Below are positions 20,498 to 32,099 of a stretch of 64,000 bases of DNA, piece by piece. Each line of letters begins with the position of its first letter. Position 1 is the first letter of the stretch. Source of the stretch: Schistocerca nitens (Eukaryota; Arthropoda; Insecta; Orthoptera; Acrididae); contig NC_064617.1 in the NCBI RefSeq assembly GCF_023898315.1, forward strand, positions 617,325,000 through 617,388,999, in the 5' to 3' direction. The notes under the pieces were generated by a model, which did not search any database, was not told where the DNA came from, and worked only from the letters and a program-made list of their open reading frames with translations. A program made the translations under genes and the position numbers.

Positions 20498-23400
20498 ATG
20501 AGTCAAGCATATAAGTTTTTGTCCCTGAACATTAATAGAGTTAGGACAGATTTAAAATTAGCAATGCTACGGCAGTTTATCTATGAGACCGAAGATGATA
20601 TAGTTCTGTTACAGGAAGTGTATATCTTAAGTTTTCATGTATCAGGATTTGCAACAATCGTAAACACCGTGGCGGACAGGGGTACAGGTACGGCCATTCT
20701 ATCACGAGACGGAATCCCAGTGAGCAATATCGAAATTTAGGACTCCGGTAGAGGCATAACTTGCCAAATTTTTGTCGTTACCCTAGTCAATATCTATGCT
20801 CCATCTGGAACGACCTTAAAATCAGAAAGAGCTAACTTCTTTAAACAAGACATCATATACTTGTTACGCCGCAACCCAACCCAGTTGATAATTAGTGGTG
20901 ATTTCAACTGTTTGATCCACATGAAAGACCAATCGCCAAACTTTAATTACTGTAGGGAACTACATGATCTGGTGCGTCACCTGCAGCTGAAGGATGCGTG
21001 GGAACTAAAATTTCCTACCCTGGTGAAGTACACATACCTGACCACTACCGTATGTAGCCGTCTAGACCGTTTGTACATCTCTGAGAACATTTGCCAACAT
21101 ATTCTGGACGCCGATGTCATTCCGGCTAGTTTCTCCGACCACTGCGCCCTCTGTGTCACGATAAATCTGGCCAAACAGCATACTAAATGGCATAGGATTC
21201 CGTGGAGCATAAATGTTTCTAATCTCGCCGATGCCTTGCTACAAGATGTCATCTCCACGACATGAGCGGATTGTCTCAAGCAATGCTGCAGATATCCGAG
21301 CAAGATAGCCTGGTGGAATGCTGTGGTCAAACGGAAAATGCTATTTTCCTTAAGAAACTTCAGTTGGCTGCGGGCGCAAGATGTCAAACGCACGATTGAT
21401 TTTTACCAGACAGTTCTGCGAGAATTATATGCGACTACGACACCAACCAACACGCAGCTTGAAGGACTGAAGATCAGATCTAAAGCAAAATCGCTTCAAG
21501 AGGACGAACTTGCATCGCTGTATCACCTCATAAAACATCGTGCCCGTCGCAAGCGAGCTTTTATCGGGGAGCTGGACACAGATGATGGACTCCGTTTGAC
21601 CCGACAGAGTGATATTCTTACTGCAGTTTTCCGGTACTTCACGGATCTGTACTCGCAATGCGATACATATGGTGATGACGGCGGCGATATCGTGCGTGCT
21701 CTGCCCACCGTAGTCACGCCTGCGGAAAACTCGGCGGTCGTACACGATTTTGCTCCAGACGAAGTCCTTGAACTGATTTCTGGCTCGCCATCGAATAAAC
21801 CCCCTGGCCCTGATGGTTTGCCACGGGAATTTTATGTGCGCTTCTGGCCCATAATCGGACACGCATTTACAGATGTTCTCAATGAAGTGATGCGAAGGAG
21901 TGACGTGCCGGCCGAAATGAAGGAAGGCCGAATTGTATTGATACCAAAAAGCAAACACTGAAAAACCTTAGATAACTTCCGACCTATCACTTTACTCAAT
22001 TTTGATTACAAAACCTTCGCCAGAGCACTCAACAGCAGATTGTCTCCGTTAATGAAGCAAGTGATTCACAACCATCAATCATGCATCCCTGGTCGCACTA
22101 TTATGACGCCTCTTTCTGAATATAGAGATGTAATAGCCATAGCGTCAGTCACTAACGTGAATCTCGCATTGCTGTTTATCGACTTTTGCAAGGCTTTTGA
22201 TCGCGTCCGCCACTAGTACCTCCTACAGCTACTGCAGCGGTGTGGTTTTGATCAACGGGTTATAAATGTCGTGCAACATTTCGTCACGGGAATTACAACC
22301 AGAATCAGCGTAAATGGACAGCTTACTCAACCCATCGAGGTCCAAAGAGGAGTGCCGCAGGGGAGCCCTCTCTCCATGATGTTATTTGTTTTATCGCTCG
22401 AGCCGCTCTTACGCTCTATTCATGACAAACTTGCAGGCCTTTCGATCGCCGAGACATCCTTCGTGGTTCGTGCATACGCCGACGACGTCGGAGTGTTATT
22501 GTGCAACGACGGAGACGTATCAAACCTCAAGACCGCGGTAGACGAGTACTGTCGTGCTTCCGGTACTAAAATCAACGCCGGTAAATGCACCTTTGTCAAC
22601 ATTCGAGGATTCGAAGCCCACTCCACTCTGGGGATGATTATCGACAAATGCCCGCTAAAAATGAATGCAAAAAATTGGAAGCAGGTCACCAATAAAATGC
22701 AAGGTGCCATCTATGAAAACAATTGGCGGTCCGTTAACATTCTCCAACGCATACGACTCCTCAGCAGTTATATATTCAGTAGAGCGTACTATATGGCCCA
22801 ACTATTTCCAGTCCCCAAGATGCAGGCCAAACACGTGATGAAACTCTCTAATAGATTTATCTGGCAAGGGCATCTGTTCAAAGTGAAATACACCACGCTG
22901 ACAGGCCGGCGGACTCAACATGCCTGATATTAACCGAAAGTGTACTGCGTTGTATATTAAACGAATCACCCATTTGTTGGACAAGGAACCTCTCAGCGTA
23001 ACCAGCTGGCTCTTCCGAACCTTACAACCCACCGATATGCACCCACCCATTCATGTAGGTAAAATACATTACAAACTACGATATGTCAAGCAGTTTTTTC
23101 TTGAAGTAAGCTATATTGATGGACATTATTTCACGCAGGATTTACCGACAACGCACCTGTTATTAAAAAGATGGACATCTCCAATAGTCCGGAATACCAT
23201 TGAACTTAAATGCCCGAGTGTTCATTGGAAGGCAGTTTGGGACAACATAAGTTTAACTGTCCACACTGCTGAAGTGGCGTCCACACGGTATAAAGTGGTA
23301 AACGATGCTATACCCACTAATGAAATGTTGCATAGAATCGGTTTAAGTGACAGTGATAAATGCGTCCGCTGTGGTCTGGTCGACACCTTACGCCATCGCT

Positions 23401-23723
23401 TCACTTGTGGCGGTCATCTCATGAACTGGAAATGGGTGCAGCAGGGGCTGGGCCTGATTACCCGCAGCAGCCCAGCCAGCCACTGCACCGACATCCTGCT
23501 CTGGCCGGACGCGAAACATTTTCCCGCTACCAAGAAAAACACCGTGATGTGGATGTTAGGACAGTTTGTGACATATATCATCATCCACAATAGTAAAGAT
23601 AATCTCATTAGTTTCGAGGCTTACATGAGAACGGCACGCTGGAAGATGAAACGTTACCCAAATTTCAGGAAGATGTTTGCTAACATGTTAGACATAATTT
23701 TTGAAAAACAAGGCGTAGGGTAA
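20498..23723 (+). pseudogene. LINE ORF2 (endonuclease, reverse transcriptase, Cys-His)
   Basis: One reading frame runs 20498-22927, with stops at 20738, 21263, 21959 and 22214, and then shifts into 22920-23723. Endonuclease motifs: FLSLNINRVR, LIISGDFNC, SRLDRLYIS and FSDHCAL. RT motifs: NKPPGPDGLPREFY, FIDFCKAFDRVRH, GVPQGSPLSMMLF and catalytic AYADDVGVLL. The C-terminus has CVRCGLVDTLRHRFTCGG. All catalytic boxes are preserved, so the copy is probably young or from a recently active lineage, but it is not functional as it stands. Confidence 0.9.
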
Positions 23724-24199
23724 TTCTCGACGCCGGTAAGGACACAAATCACATGCAAGACTATGTAGCGAACGAAATACACAATGAATAAGGGGTTACA
23801 CCTGTTCCTAGGACTGCTCCTGACTTCTCAATGGTGTTATTAACTTAATTATGACGTTTTCATTAATTTATGTTCCTGTGCATCTCTTGTTATCCGTTTG
23901 TATGCTCCAAATGACTTTGAGTTTGGACGGTTATTAATCAAATGCAGAACTGCCATTCTAGTTAAGACAGTCAATTATATATATGTTTGCGTTTTGGTTC
24001 TATGTCTCTGCCTGGACTGAAGAGGCTATTGTCAGGTTACTATTTTTGTTCTATTTTGTAAGCCTACAAATGGCACTATATTGAAATGTGTTCTTCAGTC
24101 TATTGTTGGATACAATTCGTGTTGAAACAGTTCCAGCACTTCATTATTTTGTTTTTGTGCTTATGTACATATGTGGTTGTTTTAATAAAGGAAAAAAAA

Positions 24200-24415
24200 G
24201 TGGTCAGCGCGACAGAATGTCGATTCTAAGGGCGCGGGTTCGATTCCCGGCTGGGTCTGATGTTTTCTCCGCTCAGGGACTGGGTGTAGTGTTGTCCTAA
24301 TTATGATCATTTCATCCCCATCGATGCGAAGGTCGCCGAAGTGGCGTCAAATTGAAAGACTTGCACCTGGCGAACGGTCTACTCGACGGGAGACCCTAGC
24401 GACACGACATTTTTA
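24200..24415 (+). mobile_element. tRNA-derived SINE (CAGCGCGACAG-head family)
   Basis: It begins right after the A-run of the LINE: GGTCAGCGCGACAGAATGTC, then B box GGGTTCGATTCCCGGC, TTTTCTCCGCTCAGGGACTG, TCATTTCATCCCCATCG, GTCGCCGAAGTGGCGTC and the end GACGGGAGACCCTAGCGACA. I recall this as an abundant orthopteran SINE. No clear duplication was found. Confidence 0.8.
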
Positions 24416-24984
24416 TCATTTCCTGTCCAGCAGAAGTGCCGCTGGCAGCAGCAGTGGCAGCAGCAGTAGCAGCGATCAGCTGGCAAGAAGAGGACGCTAT
24501 CGGTTAGTCCACCTCTAATTATCACTATTACTATTATTATTATTATTATCATTATGGATGTGTGAGTGTAGGTGTTGTCATACTTAGGACTTTGTTATTA
24601 CTATTACACACGTGGACAAACAGGTGTTGCAAACATCACAGCTCCAGTCCCTCTCCACAGGATGTCGTCCTGACCTAGCGTTGTTCAACTATGCAATAGC
24701 ACAGCTGCTGCATCGGCAGCAAATGCTTGACACGATGCTGGATGAAAACACACAAATGTTGCCTCCAGAACCACAGCAGCAGCAGTCACTCTCCACAGCA
24801 TATCTTCCAGACCTTTCAGACTTGGTGCCATCCGACTATGCTTTAGCAAAACAACAGCAGCCAAGTACCACAAGGGCGCTGTTATTGTTAAGCACATACA
24901 GTGTTATTGTCATTGATTCTAAACATGTGAATGTAGACATGGCACCTGAAAATGACTTTGAAGTAGTTACAGAAGTATAAAATG
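24416..24984 (+). other. CAG-rich stretch with a Gln-rich open frame, unknown
   Basis: CAG/CAGCAGTGG repeats at 24438-24480 and an (ATT)n at 24526-24550 precede an open frame at 24612-24980. That frame has no early ATG (it opens at GTG). Its product has an internal near-repeat, QSLSTGCRPDL and QSLSTAYLPDL, plus Gln clusters. It matches none of the element families in the window. It could be a host exon, an unrecognised element or chance. Confidence 0.25.
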
Positions 24985-25877
24985 CGCAAACCGTTGTTGC
25001 TGTGCAATATGGTGGAAGGTATCAAGAGAAAGATCCTCTGATACGCCTATTAACATTCACTTGTTCGTAAAGTGTCCAAAGTAGATATGCATGGTGAGGC
25101 AATCCTAGAATTAACTTCGTGAGACACAAATATATATATATATAAAACATTTGAATATTGTTAAACTGAAAGACCTCTGTTACACATTATGCGTTACAAA
25201 AGACAGATTGCGCTGTTGGCGCCTATGTGTGAGAGATCCATACCAGTTGGTGAGTATTTTCGCAAGAACAGTGTGAATATAGAGTAAGTGAAGCAATGAA
25301 TCTATGCCTGTATTGCTCAAGCACAATACTGTGTAAGTGCTAAGACAGTAACTACAAAATCTGGAGGCTGAATTTACTGAAGGAGTGCCCATCTAACAGC
25401 AAACAGCATCTACTGGCCTGAATATGATTCAGGCCAAATTCAAGACATATAGGAACCAAGTATTGTACTGTAGTACTGTAAACCCAAGTGATTGTATGTA
25501 TAAAAGCGCGCACGTGTGTGTGTGTGGGGGGGGGGGGGGGGTGTAAATAAAAATAGTGGTCTACGAGAAAATTGGTCATATTTCTATCACGCTAGAATAA
25601 CTTTAATGGTGAAAGGATCAAATAATAACACAGATATAACAAACTAACTCATGGATCATTATCAGTGACAATACATCTTTTTCAAAATGGGACTGCAAAG
25701 ATACATCAAGCTAAGAGAGGAGCAGAATGATGTTTTATAGAAAATTTACATAACAGCAACTGACCAGCTACTATGGACTTTTTTTATATACAATATTTAC
25801 ACTGTATACACTATACATGACTATCAGAGAAACATTATACTAAGAAAGGAGTATATTACGCCCACAAATCCGCACAA
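24985..25877. other. unassigned DNA with G-run
   Basis: Contains a short (TA)n at 25131-25143 and a TG/poly-G run at 25515-25541. No coding similarity. Confidence 0.6.
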
Positions 25878-25900
25878 ATACACACGCACACACACAAACA

Positions 25901-25960
<60 letters not shown>

Positions 25961-25984
25961 AACACACACGCACACATACACAAA
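25878..25984. repeat. (CA)n microsatellite
   Basis: Interrupted CA dinucleotide repeat of about 100 bp, abutting the 3' end of the Polinton polymerase remnant. Confidence 0.97.
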
Positions 25985-26004
25985 CACACAGGCACGCACA
26001 ATCA

Positions 26005-27290
26005 CACAAGTGCATAGCGTGAAACGGAAGGTTCCTGATCCCATCAGAAAAGATGAAGCGTTTGTCGTCAAGGCGTGACAAGCCGACTTTAAGTTACACC
26101 TCATGGCCCCTGTGACTGAAAAACTACTTGCTGCACCATATGAGGAGATTCATTATCACCAAGTAGACGCTTCTTATAGTCTTCGATGACGGAAGCCTGT
26201 GGAGCTGCACAGTACAGAGCCTTAGCCCGTCTGTGGCTGGAACCTACATATACATCTTATTCATCTGAGCCCTGCAAACTCCATAATCTGCGGGGCATTC
26301 GCCTTGTCTTTCATCATTTTGTTCTGAGGCGTTATGTTGTAAGAATTATCGGCTGTATATCCAGTTGTGTCGAGTTCCATGGGACTGCACCTAATTACTT
26401 CATGAGGATCGTAGTCTTTCATCCAGTGGGTGACACTGTCCGTATTCATATACAGTAACTTGACGTCAGTGAAGCTTGGTTTCGCAAACTCGTAGTGGAA
26501 TCAGTACATGTGGAGTCTGGAGAGGTCCAAAACAAACATACTGATATAGACAGGATCCGTGAACTCCACTGAAACCTTAGCCGTCTCCACAGCGACTAAC
26601 TCACTTAAAATTTGTCCTGGTGACGTAATCTCTTGAGCCATAATGTCTATCCCAACAGTAAACCAAACGAATTTGGAGCAAGTTTCTAGCATTCTCCATG
26701 ATTTTTACGAAAACTGAATTGTTCCATGATTTATAAAACTCTTTTTCGAAATCACACTTCACAAAAGCCCTCTGTTTGGTATCAACTTCGATAGACTTCT
26801 TCAACCAGGGACGCTGATTCATAGAGATGCCACGGGTTCATCTAAGAAGTCACATCCCCAATTCGAGACGCTGCTGGAGGTTTGTATTCTGTGGAATGTA
26901 TCTCTGCTTATTCCACAGCGTTCTCTTCAGCTTGGGGACAGGACCATTTAATGCGACAAATCGCTGTGTTCGTCTCGAAAATTGGTAGTGTATTTCACGT
27001 CTGCCTAACAGCATCAGCAGCCACACCTTGGATCTTATCCTTCAGTCCGATGACTTCCTCTTTGAACAGCCATCGGAACTCTTCAAATGGAAGAGTTTGT
27101 TGCATGATATGCCCGTAGAAATTGTTTACATCCGTGTGAGGGACGTAACTCAAATAGAAAGATGGCCTGTACTGTTCCCCTCTCAGTCACGGGTTATTCG
27201 CCTTGGCGTACCTGTAGAAGCACTGGTAAAGTCCTCCTCGAATCCCGCGTTCGAATAAAAAGTAACAGTTAACATCAGTCAACTGTTAGA
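26005..27290 (-). pseudogene. Polinton/Maverick DNA polymerase B, C-terminal half
   Basis: Minus-strand codons in order: RGIRGGLYQCFYRYAKANN (near 27240), motif A DVNNFYGHIMQQTLPF (27114-27134 for DVNNFYG), KCDFEKEFYKSWNNSVF (26601-26822), DPVYISMFVLDLSRLHMY (26501-26692), motif C at 26435-26452, EFAGLR (near 26270) and [17 protein letters not shown] (near 26030-26080). These match protein-primed polymerase B of Polinton/Maverick elements, which replicates the element DNA. Motif C reads YMNTDS, so the first catalytic Asp is Asn. A stop follows RLHMY, and there are several frameshifts. It is an old copy and cannot be active. No other Polinton gene (integrase, capsid, ATPase) was recognised nearby. 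Confidence 0.82.
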
Positions 27291-27814
27291 CGTTCATAAT
27301 TGTCTTTCTTATCACCACTTCTGACAAAAGCCCTGTTGTCACCACGAGCTGTCATTCATTCTCACGACCGTGCGGCCAGTGTGTCTGACAAAAAAAAAAT
27401 CTATCATTTTACTGCGACTGTCTTGAACTATGGTTGCTACCAGCGTTGGAACACAAGAAACACCTTGCAGACTTGTCCGTTCTCAGGTTTCGCCAGCAGG
27501 TCTCAGGTCGTATTGCAGCGCAGGTGGCTGCGCTTATTTCGCGACGGGTGTGGAAAAAATTAGAATTCCTTTATTTTTACGACTCACTTACTGCATGGTT
27601 GGGTACGTGAGTGACAGCTCATGATCGCAGCAGGATCGGCGACACGTGGCAGAAGAATCACCACAAAGTGATTTTTTTTGTAGCAGAAGTGGTAGCTTGC
27701 CTGATAATTTCTCTCGGTACACATGTAACCCCTCTGTCCACTGCCGCCTCCCCCAATCCGAAGAAAGATGAAAGTAACGATAAGTACAAGATAAGAGAGC
27801 AGCGGGAAACATAA
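27291..27814. other. unassigned DNA
   Basis: May contain further decayed Polinton sequence upstream of the polymerase, but I cannot support it. Confidence 0.4.
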
Positions 27815-28182
27815 CATCAGGACTGATGATCACGAAGTAGATGCAGTTAAGCAATTCTATTGCCTAGGCAGCAAAATAACCAATGACAGATGGAACAAGG
27901 ACATTAGAAGCAGACTAGTACTGGCAAGAAGGGCATTTCTGGCCAAGAAAGTCTACTAGTATCAAACGTAGGCGCTAACTAGAGGAAAAACTTTCTGAGA
28001 ATGTTCGTTTGGAGTACAGTATTATATAGTAGTGATAGTAGTGAAACGTGGGCAGTGGGCAAACCGGAACAGAACAGAATCGAAGCATTTGAGATGTAGT
28101 GCTACAGGCGAATGTTTAAAATTATGTGGACTGTTAAGGTTAGGAGTAAAGAGGTTCTGCACGTAATCGGAGAGGAAGAGAA

Positions 28183-29355
28183 TACAATGACAAGCCAAAA
28201 TATTATGTCCACCTGCTTAATAGCTTGTTGGGCTACCACAGGTTGTTGGTAGGTTTGTGAAGTCTGTGTTATCAGATGTCTACGCACAGTTCATGTAATT
28301 CCCGCAAACAGCTGGACGCTGATTTGTGTACGCTGTGATGGCGTCCGGTAACGAACCAGATGGGTTCCATCGGATTCAATCAGGCGAATTTGGTTGCCAA
28401 GATATGAACGTAAGTTAACGTAAGTTAAGCTCAAACCACTGCAGAGTTGTTCTGGTTATGAGACATGGACAATCATCCCGCTGAAATATGACACCGCCGT
28501 CGGTGAAGACATCAAGCAAGAAGCGACGCAGGCGGTCAACAGTTGTCAGCTTGTCTTCGATTACTAGCATACATCCCATTCAAGCGCAGGGAAATGCCTC
28601 TCATAGCATGATACTGCTCCCAGTGGCCTGCGTCCATGGCGCAGTACACTTTCCGAGCCGCTGTTCCCCTGGACGACGGCACTTGTGGAGACGTCCATCG
28701 GCCTTATGTAGCAAAAATGTGATTGATCCGACGAGACGACACGGTTCCATTGATTCATCGTCTAATCTCTATGATCCCGTGTCCATTGCAACCGCAACTA
28801 ACTATGTCGTTGGCTCAGCATGTGAACACGGTATGGGTCGCCTGCTGCGAAGCCCCATTTTTTTTTCAACACTGTGCGCTGAACTGTGGAGTCCAAAGCA
28901 CTTGTGCGTGCACCAGCATTGTGCTCTTTCGGCAGAGATGGTAGATATCGCCACCTATCCCACTTTCCAGAGCAGGCAAGCTACGAACGCCACATTCTAG
29001 GAAGAGTCGTGGACGTCCAATCATTTAGCGTCTAGTGGTAATTTTACTGTCCTATCACTTTCCGTAGACGCTCACGACTGTAGACAGTATCATGTGAACA
29101 TTCAACCAGTTTCGCCGTTTTCGAGATTCATCGTTCACAGGCTTCGCGTAATAATAATCTGCCCTGTGTCAAAGTCGTTGATATCAGTGGATTTCCCCAT
29201 TTATGGTCCATATTGTCACCAGAATGATCCCCCAGCCCTGTTTGCTCCGCTTATGTACTCGTACTTTCCTCACCAGGTCTCGTTTCCACAACGCCACCAG
29301 GTGGCATTCAACTTCGCGGTGGGCTGTGATCATAATGTTTTGACTGATCAGTGTA
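28183..29355 (-). mobile_element. Tc1-like transposon, inactive
   Basis: The ends are TACAATGACAAGCC (28183) and GACTGATCAGTGTA (29355), imperfect inverted repeats with TA at each end. Flanking LINE sequence is continuous if the element and one TA are removed. Minus-strand codons give NQWNRVVSSDQSHFCYIRPM (28700-28758), the first catalytic Asp region of a Tc1 transposase. The rest of the gene is interrupted by stops and frameshifts. Confidence 0.88.
28340..29230 (-). pseudogene. Tc1-like transposase remnant
   Basis: Only the first catalytic block (SDQSHFCYIRPMDV) is in a readable frame. The region at 28360-28375 (plus strand TCCATCGGATTCAATCAGG) corresponds to the PDLNPIE block of related elements. 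Length and position agree with a 340-residue transposase, now disabled. Confidence 0.7.
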
Positions 29356-29599
29356 TGTGAAAAACTCCGAGAAGAAGAAGGGAAAGGATGATAGCATATC
29401 TGTTAAGACATCAGGGAATAACTTCCGTGGTACTTGAGGGAGCTGTATAGGGTGAAAACTGTAAAGACTGGAATTCATCCAGCAAATAACTGAAGACGTA
29501 GATTGCAAGTGCTACTTTGAGATGATGAGGATGTTACAGGAGAGCAATTCGTGGAAGGCCGCATCATACCAGTCAGAAGACCGATGACTCAAATAAAAA

Positions 29600-30022
29600 A
29601 AGATAGACAGGAATGTAGTTTTTCGCCCCTTCTGTTCAATCTCTATGTCGAAGAAGCAATGACGGAAATAAAAAAGGATTCAAGAGTGCTATCAAAATTT
29701 AAGATTCACTGATGAGATAGCTATCCTAAGTGAAAGTGAAGGAGAACTTTAGGACACGTTGCATGTAATGACCGGTTTAATGAGTACAGAATATGGCTAA
29801 AGATTAAATAAAAAAAGACAAAAGCAATGAGAAGTAGCAAAAATGAGAATACCGAGATACTAATGATCAGAATTTGTGAGCACAAAGTAGATGAAGTTGA
29901 GGAATTCTGCTACCTAAACAGCAACGTAACCCTAGATGGATCGAGCAAGGAGGACATAGAAAGCAGACTAATACAGGCAAGAAGGGCTTCCTGGTCAAGA
30001 CCAGTCTATTAGTATCAAACGT
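29600..30022 (+). pseudogene. RTE LINE fragment, RT palm to thumb
   Basis: Translation gives RQECSFSPLLFNLYVEEAM (RT box B region), a decayed catalytic region near 29710, KINKKKTKAMRSSKNENTE, and HKVDEVEEFCYLNSNVTLDG (29827-30012). It ends abruptly at YQT near 30022. It follows directly on the tail of the previous RTE copy, so it is a second fragment in head-to-tail order. Decayed. Confidence 0.8.
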
Positions 30023-30404
30023 AGTGTAGCATATGAACCGTATTCGATCAAAAAGTACGCCAGCGGTAGTGAATTGCGACAGAGCCAGTCGCAGACAGGC
30101 AAGAGTATTATGCCTTACGAAGCAAAACACAGCCGACAGGCATTGTGAAGCAGAGCCAGCTGGGTGCGGTATAGCAACAGCTGACGCTGTAAAACTCAAT
30201 TAGAGGCACTGAAGCCTTTGCTCACTTGCCACCACGGAAGCGTTTAGAGTACACGCCTTAAGCCCTAAGCGAACATAGTCTGGACCATATAAGTACTCAG
30301 CCACTCGTGTACTGAAATAATCTCTTATCAGTCATGGCCTCGAGTCACTAAAGCAGGGAACAATTAGATATAATAAGTAAGAAAAATAGGGAAACAAAAA
30401 TACG
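30023..30404 (+). other. Possible 5' LTR/leader of the gypsy element
   Basis: The segment lies between a LINE fragment and gag, begins TGTAGCATATG (30024) and has a TATA-like CCATATAAGTACTCAG near 30283. It contains no coding similarity. No matching copy is found downstream of env, so an LTR cannot be proven. Inference from position and the TATA-like sequence only. Confidence 0.3.
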
Positions 30405-30415
30405 GAAACTGTGGT

Positions 30416-30618
30416 TAAAAAATGGTTAAAATGGCTCTGAGCACTATGGGACTTAACTTCTGAGGTCATCAGTCCCCTAGAACTTAGAACTACTTAAACC
30501 TAACTAACCTAAGGACATCACACACATCCATGCCCGAGGCAGGATTCGAACCTGCGACCGTAGCGGTCACCCACTTCCAGCCTGTAGCGCCTAGAACCGC
30601 TCGGTCGCCCCGTCCGCC
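30416..30618 (-). mobile_element. tRNA-derived SINE in gypsy gag
   Basis: Inverted copy of the 6557 family: ATGGCTCTGAGCACTATGGG through the B-box complement GGATTCGAACC to the head end GACGGGGCG complement. Perfect 11-bp duplication GAAACTGTGGT (30405-30415 and 30619-30629). Confidence 0.95.
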
Positions 30619-30639
30619 GAAACTGTGGTCTAGTTTGCG

Positions 30640-30969
30640 GATAGGATTAGGAAAATTAATGAACGTACCTATAAATTAGGATAGGATGCTGCAGTCAATG
30701 AAATTATTTTGCAAGAAGCTGAGTAGAGATTGCTCGATGTTCTTTTAAGAGGATTGCATGCAGAAACGTCAAGACGTGTATGGACAGGGCGTTCGACAGA
30801 TTTGTGCGCAGCATTGCGGTTAGCTATAGAGTGTGAGGAGATCGATTTATCGGCTGGAATTCAGGGTAAACGGACAGTGTTTGCAGCTGAAATAAAATGT
30901 TTCAGGTGTGGACGAATGGGGCATGAAAAGAGGCAGTGTCGCCAGCTCAGGGTTATGTGGATAAAGTAA
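30640..30969 (+). pseudogene. gypsy gag, nucleocapsid end
   Basis: The C-terminal part of Gag in frame at 30730-30969 has RGLHAETSRRVWTGRSTDL and a perfect CX2CX4HX4C zinc knuckle (CFRCGRMGHEKRQC, 30898-30939) that would bind element RNA. Stops at 30687 and 30723 separate it from the upstream gag. The SINE lies in the upstream part. Confidence 0.8.
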
Positions 30970-31065
30970 GAGTAAATAATAGTTTTAGAAGTAGAAGACC
31001 GGGAAGAATAAAGTGTTAAACGGCAACGGGTACCCCACGTCCATCTACACTCATTCCCAGTAAGA

Positions 31066-31317
31066 TTGGATTCCACGAAATCGTATGCAGAGATGGAGTG
31101 TGCAATAAGAGGAATAGTAGGAAAGAAGGGGTGCAAGATATTATTGGACACAGGGGTGCATGTGTCAGTCGACAGTAGTGACCTGATGAAATGTAAGCAA
31201 TGGGATCTACCACGGTACAGACTGCATGGAGTGGGGGATGAAGATGTGACATCATTAGGGTCGATGGACATAGAATTTTACCAGACGCAGTTCAATTTAA
31301 ACAATATGTACAGATGA
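31066..31317 (+). pseudogene. gypsy aspartic protease remnant
   Basis: Frame with GKKGCKILLDTGVHVSVDS. The D-T-G active-site loop (near 31144-31152) is intact, where relatives usually have DTGA/S. The frame continues to the typical flap region before a stop at 31315. It would process Gag-Pol. Confidence 0.7.
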
Positions 31318-31390
31318 TGCCACACATGAATGAGGGCTACGACACGATTCTAGGATTAGATTTCTTATATAAGCATAGTGCCATAATCGA

Positions 31391-31770
31391 TCTCTAGAAA
31401 CGTAGATGGAACTTGACGGAAAAATGTTTCAACATAGATGGAACTAGACGGAAAAGTGTTTCAGTCAGATGAAGCCATTGCCAGGGCAACCATGCCGCGA
31501 AGAGAGTTGTCACGAAAGACGAACTTATTAAACTGCAGACGACCTCACTAAGACTTGATTTGCCCAATTGTGTATCTACGGGTAGCAACATAGATGGAAC
31601 TTGACGGAAAAATATTTCAACATAGATGGAACTTGACGGAAAAATGTTTCAGTCAGATGAAGCTATTGCCAGGGCAGCCATGCCGCGAAGAGAGTTTGTC
31701 ACGAAAGACGAACTTATTAAACTGCAGACGACCTCACTAAGACTTGATTTGCCCAATTGTGCATCTACGG
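31391..31770. repeat. 188-bp tandem duplication in gypsy pol
   Basis: Two head-to-tail copies (landmark GTTTCAGTCAGATGAAGC at 31458 and 31646). The start of each unit holds a smaller duplication of about 35 bp (ATAGATGGAACTTGACGG...). The copies differ by a few substitutions and one base in a T run. Confidence 0.9.
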
Positions 31771-32099
31771 GTAGTGGGGAATCACTCTGGGCTAGTGGTG
31801 GGTCGAACCGTTAGAAAATAATGAAGTATTAGATCAGGTGGGTTGTTTAGTTAAAAGTGGTACTGTACACATACAATAGGGGAAAAAGGAGGTATAAGAG
31901 GTAAAGGGGTAAAAGAAGGTACCAGTTTCTTTAGGTAATTTTATCGCAGAGGACATACGATTAACAGAGTTGATAATCGCTAATATGGATATCCTGGAGG
32001 AAGAAGAATGTGACAAAAGGGGTACCAACCACGGACAGTCGCACTGAAATTGCATTACGAGGAAAAGCGAAGCCCCTAAAGGGAAGAAATAGGGAACGG

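Larger units (their letters stand above)
18790..24199 (+). mobile_element. Two-ORF LINE, near full length
   Basis: A non-LTR retrotransposon contains a 5' leader, ORF1 (19009-20484), ORF2 (20498-23723), a 3' UTR, an AATAAA signal (24184-24189) and an A-run (24192-24199). ORF1 ends with a zinc knuckle plus a basic tail. ORF2 contains endonuclease, RT and a C-terminal Cys-His motif. Total lesions are few: four in-frame stops and one frameshift in ORF2, and three frame changes in ORF1. The clade is not certain. The layout resembles L1/Tx1-like or I-group elements. Confidence 0.85.
27815..29595 (+). mobile_element. RTE LINE 3' part, split by a Tc1
   Basis: The plus strand gives IRTDDHEVDAVKQFYCLG, FLRMFVWSTVLYSS and SETWAVGKPEQNRIEAFEM up to 28182. 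After the Tc1 it resumes at 29356 with codons for the normal RTE C-terminus and ends near 29595 with CCGATGACTCAAATAAAAAAA, an A-rich LINE tail. Many stops. Same subfamily as 49030-56573. Confidence 0.85.

Noticed and set aside
25824..26104. Open frames rich in Cys/Val over the CA repeat
   Set aside because: Translation of a dinucleotide repeat; not a protein.
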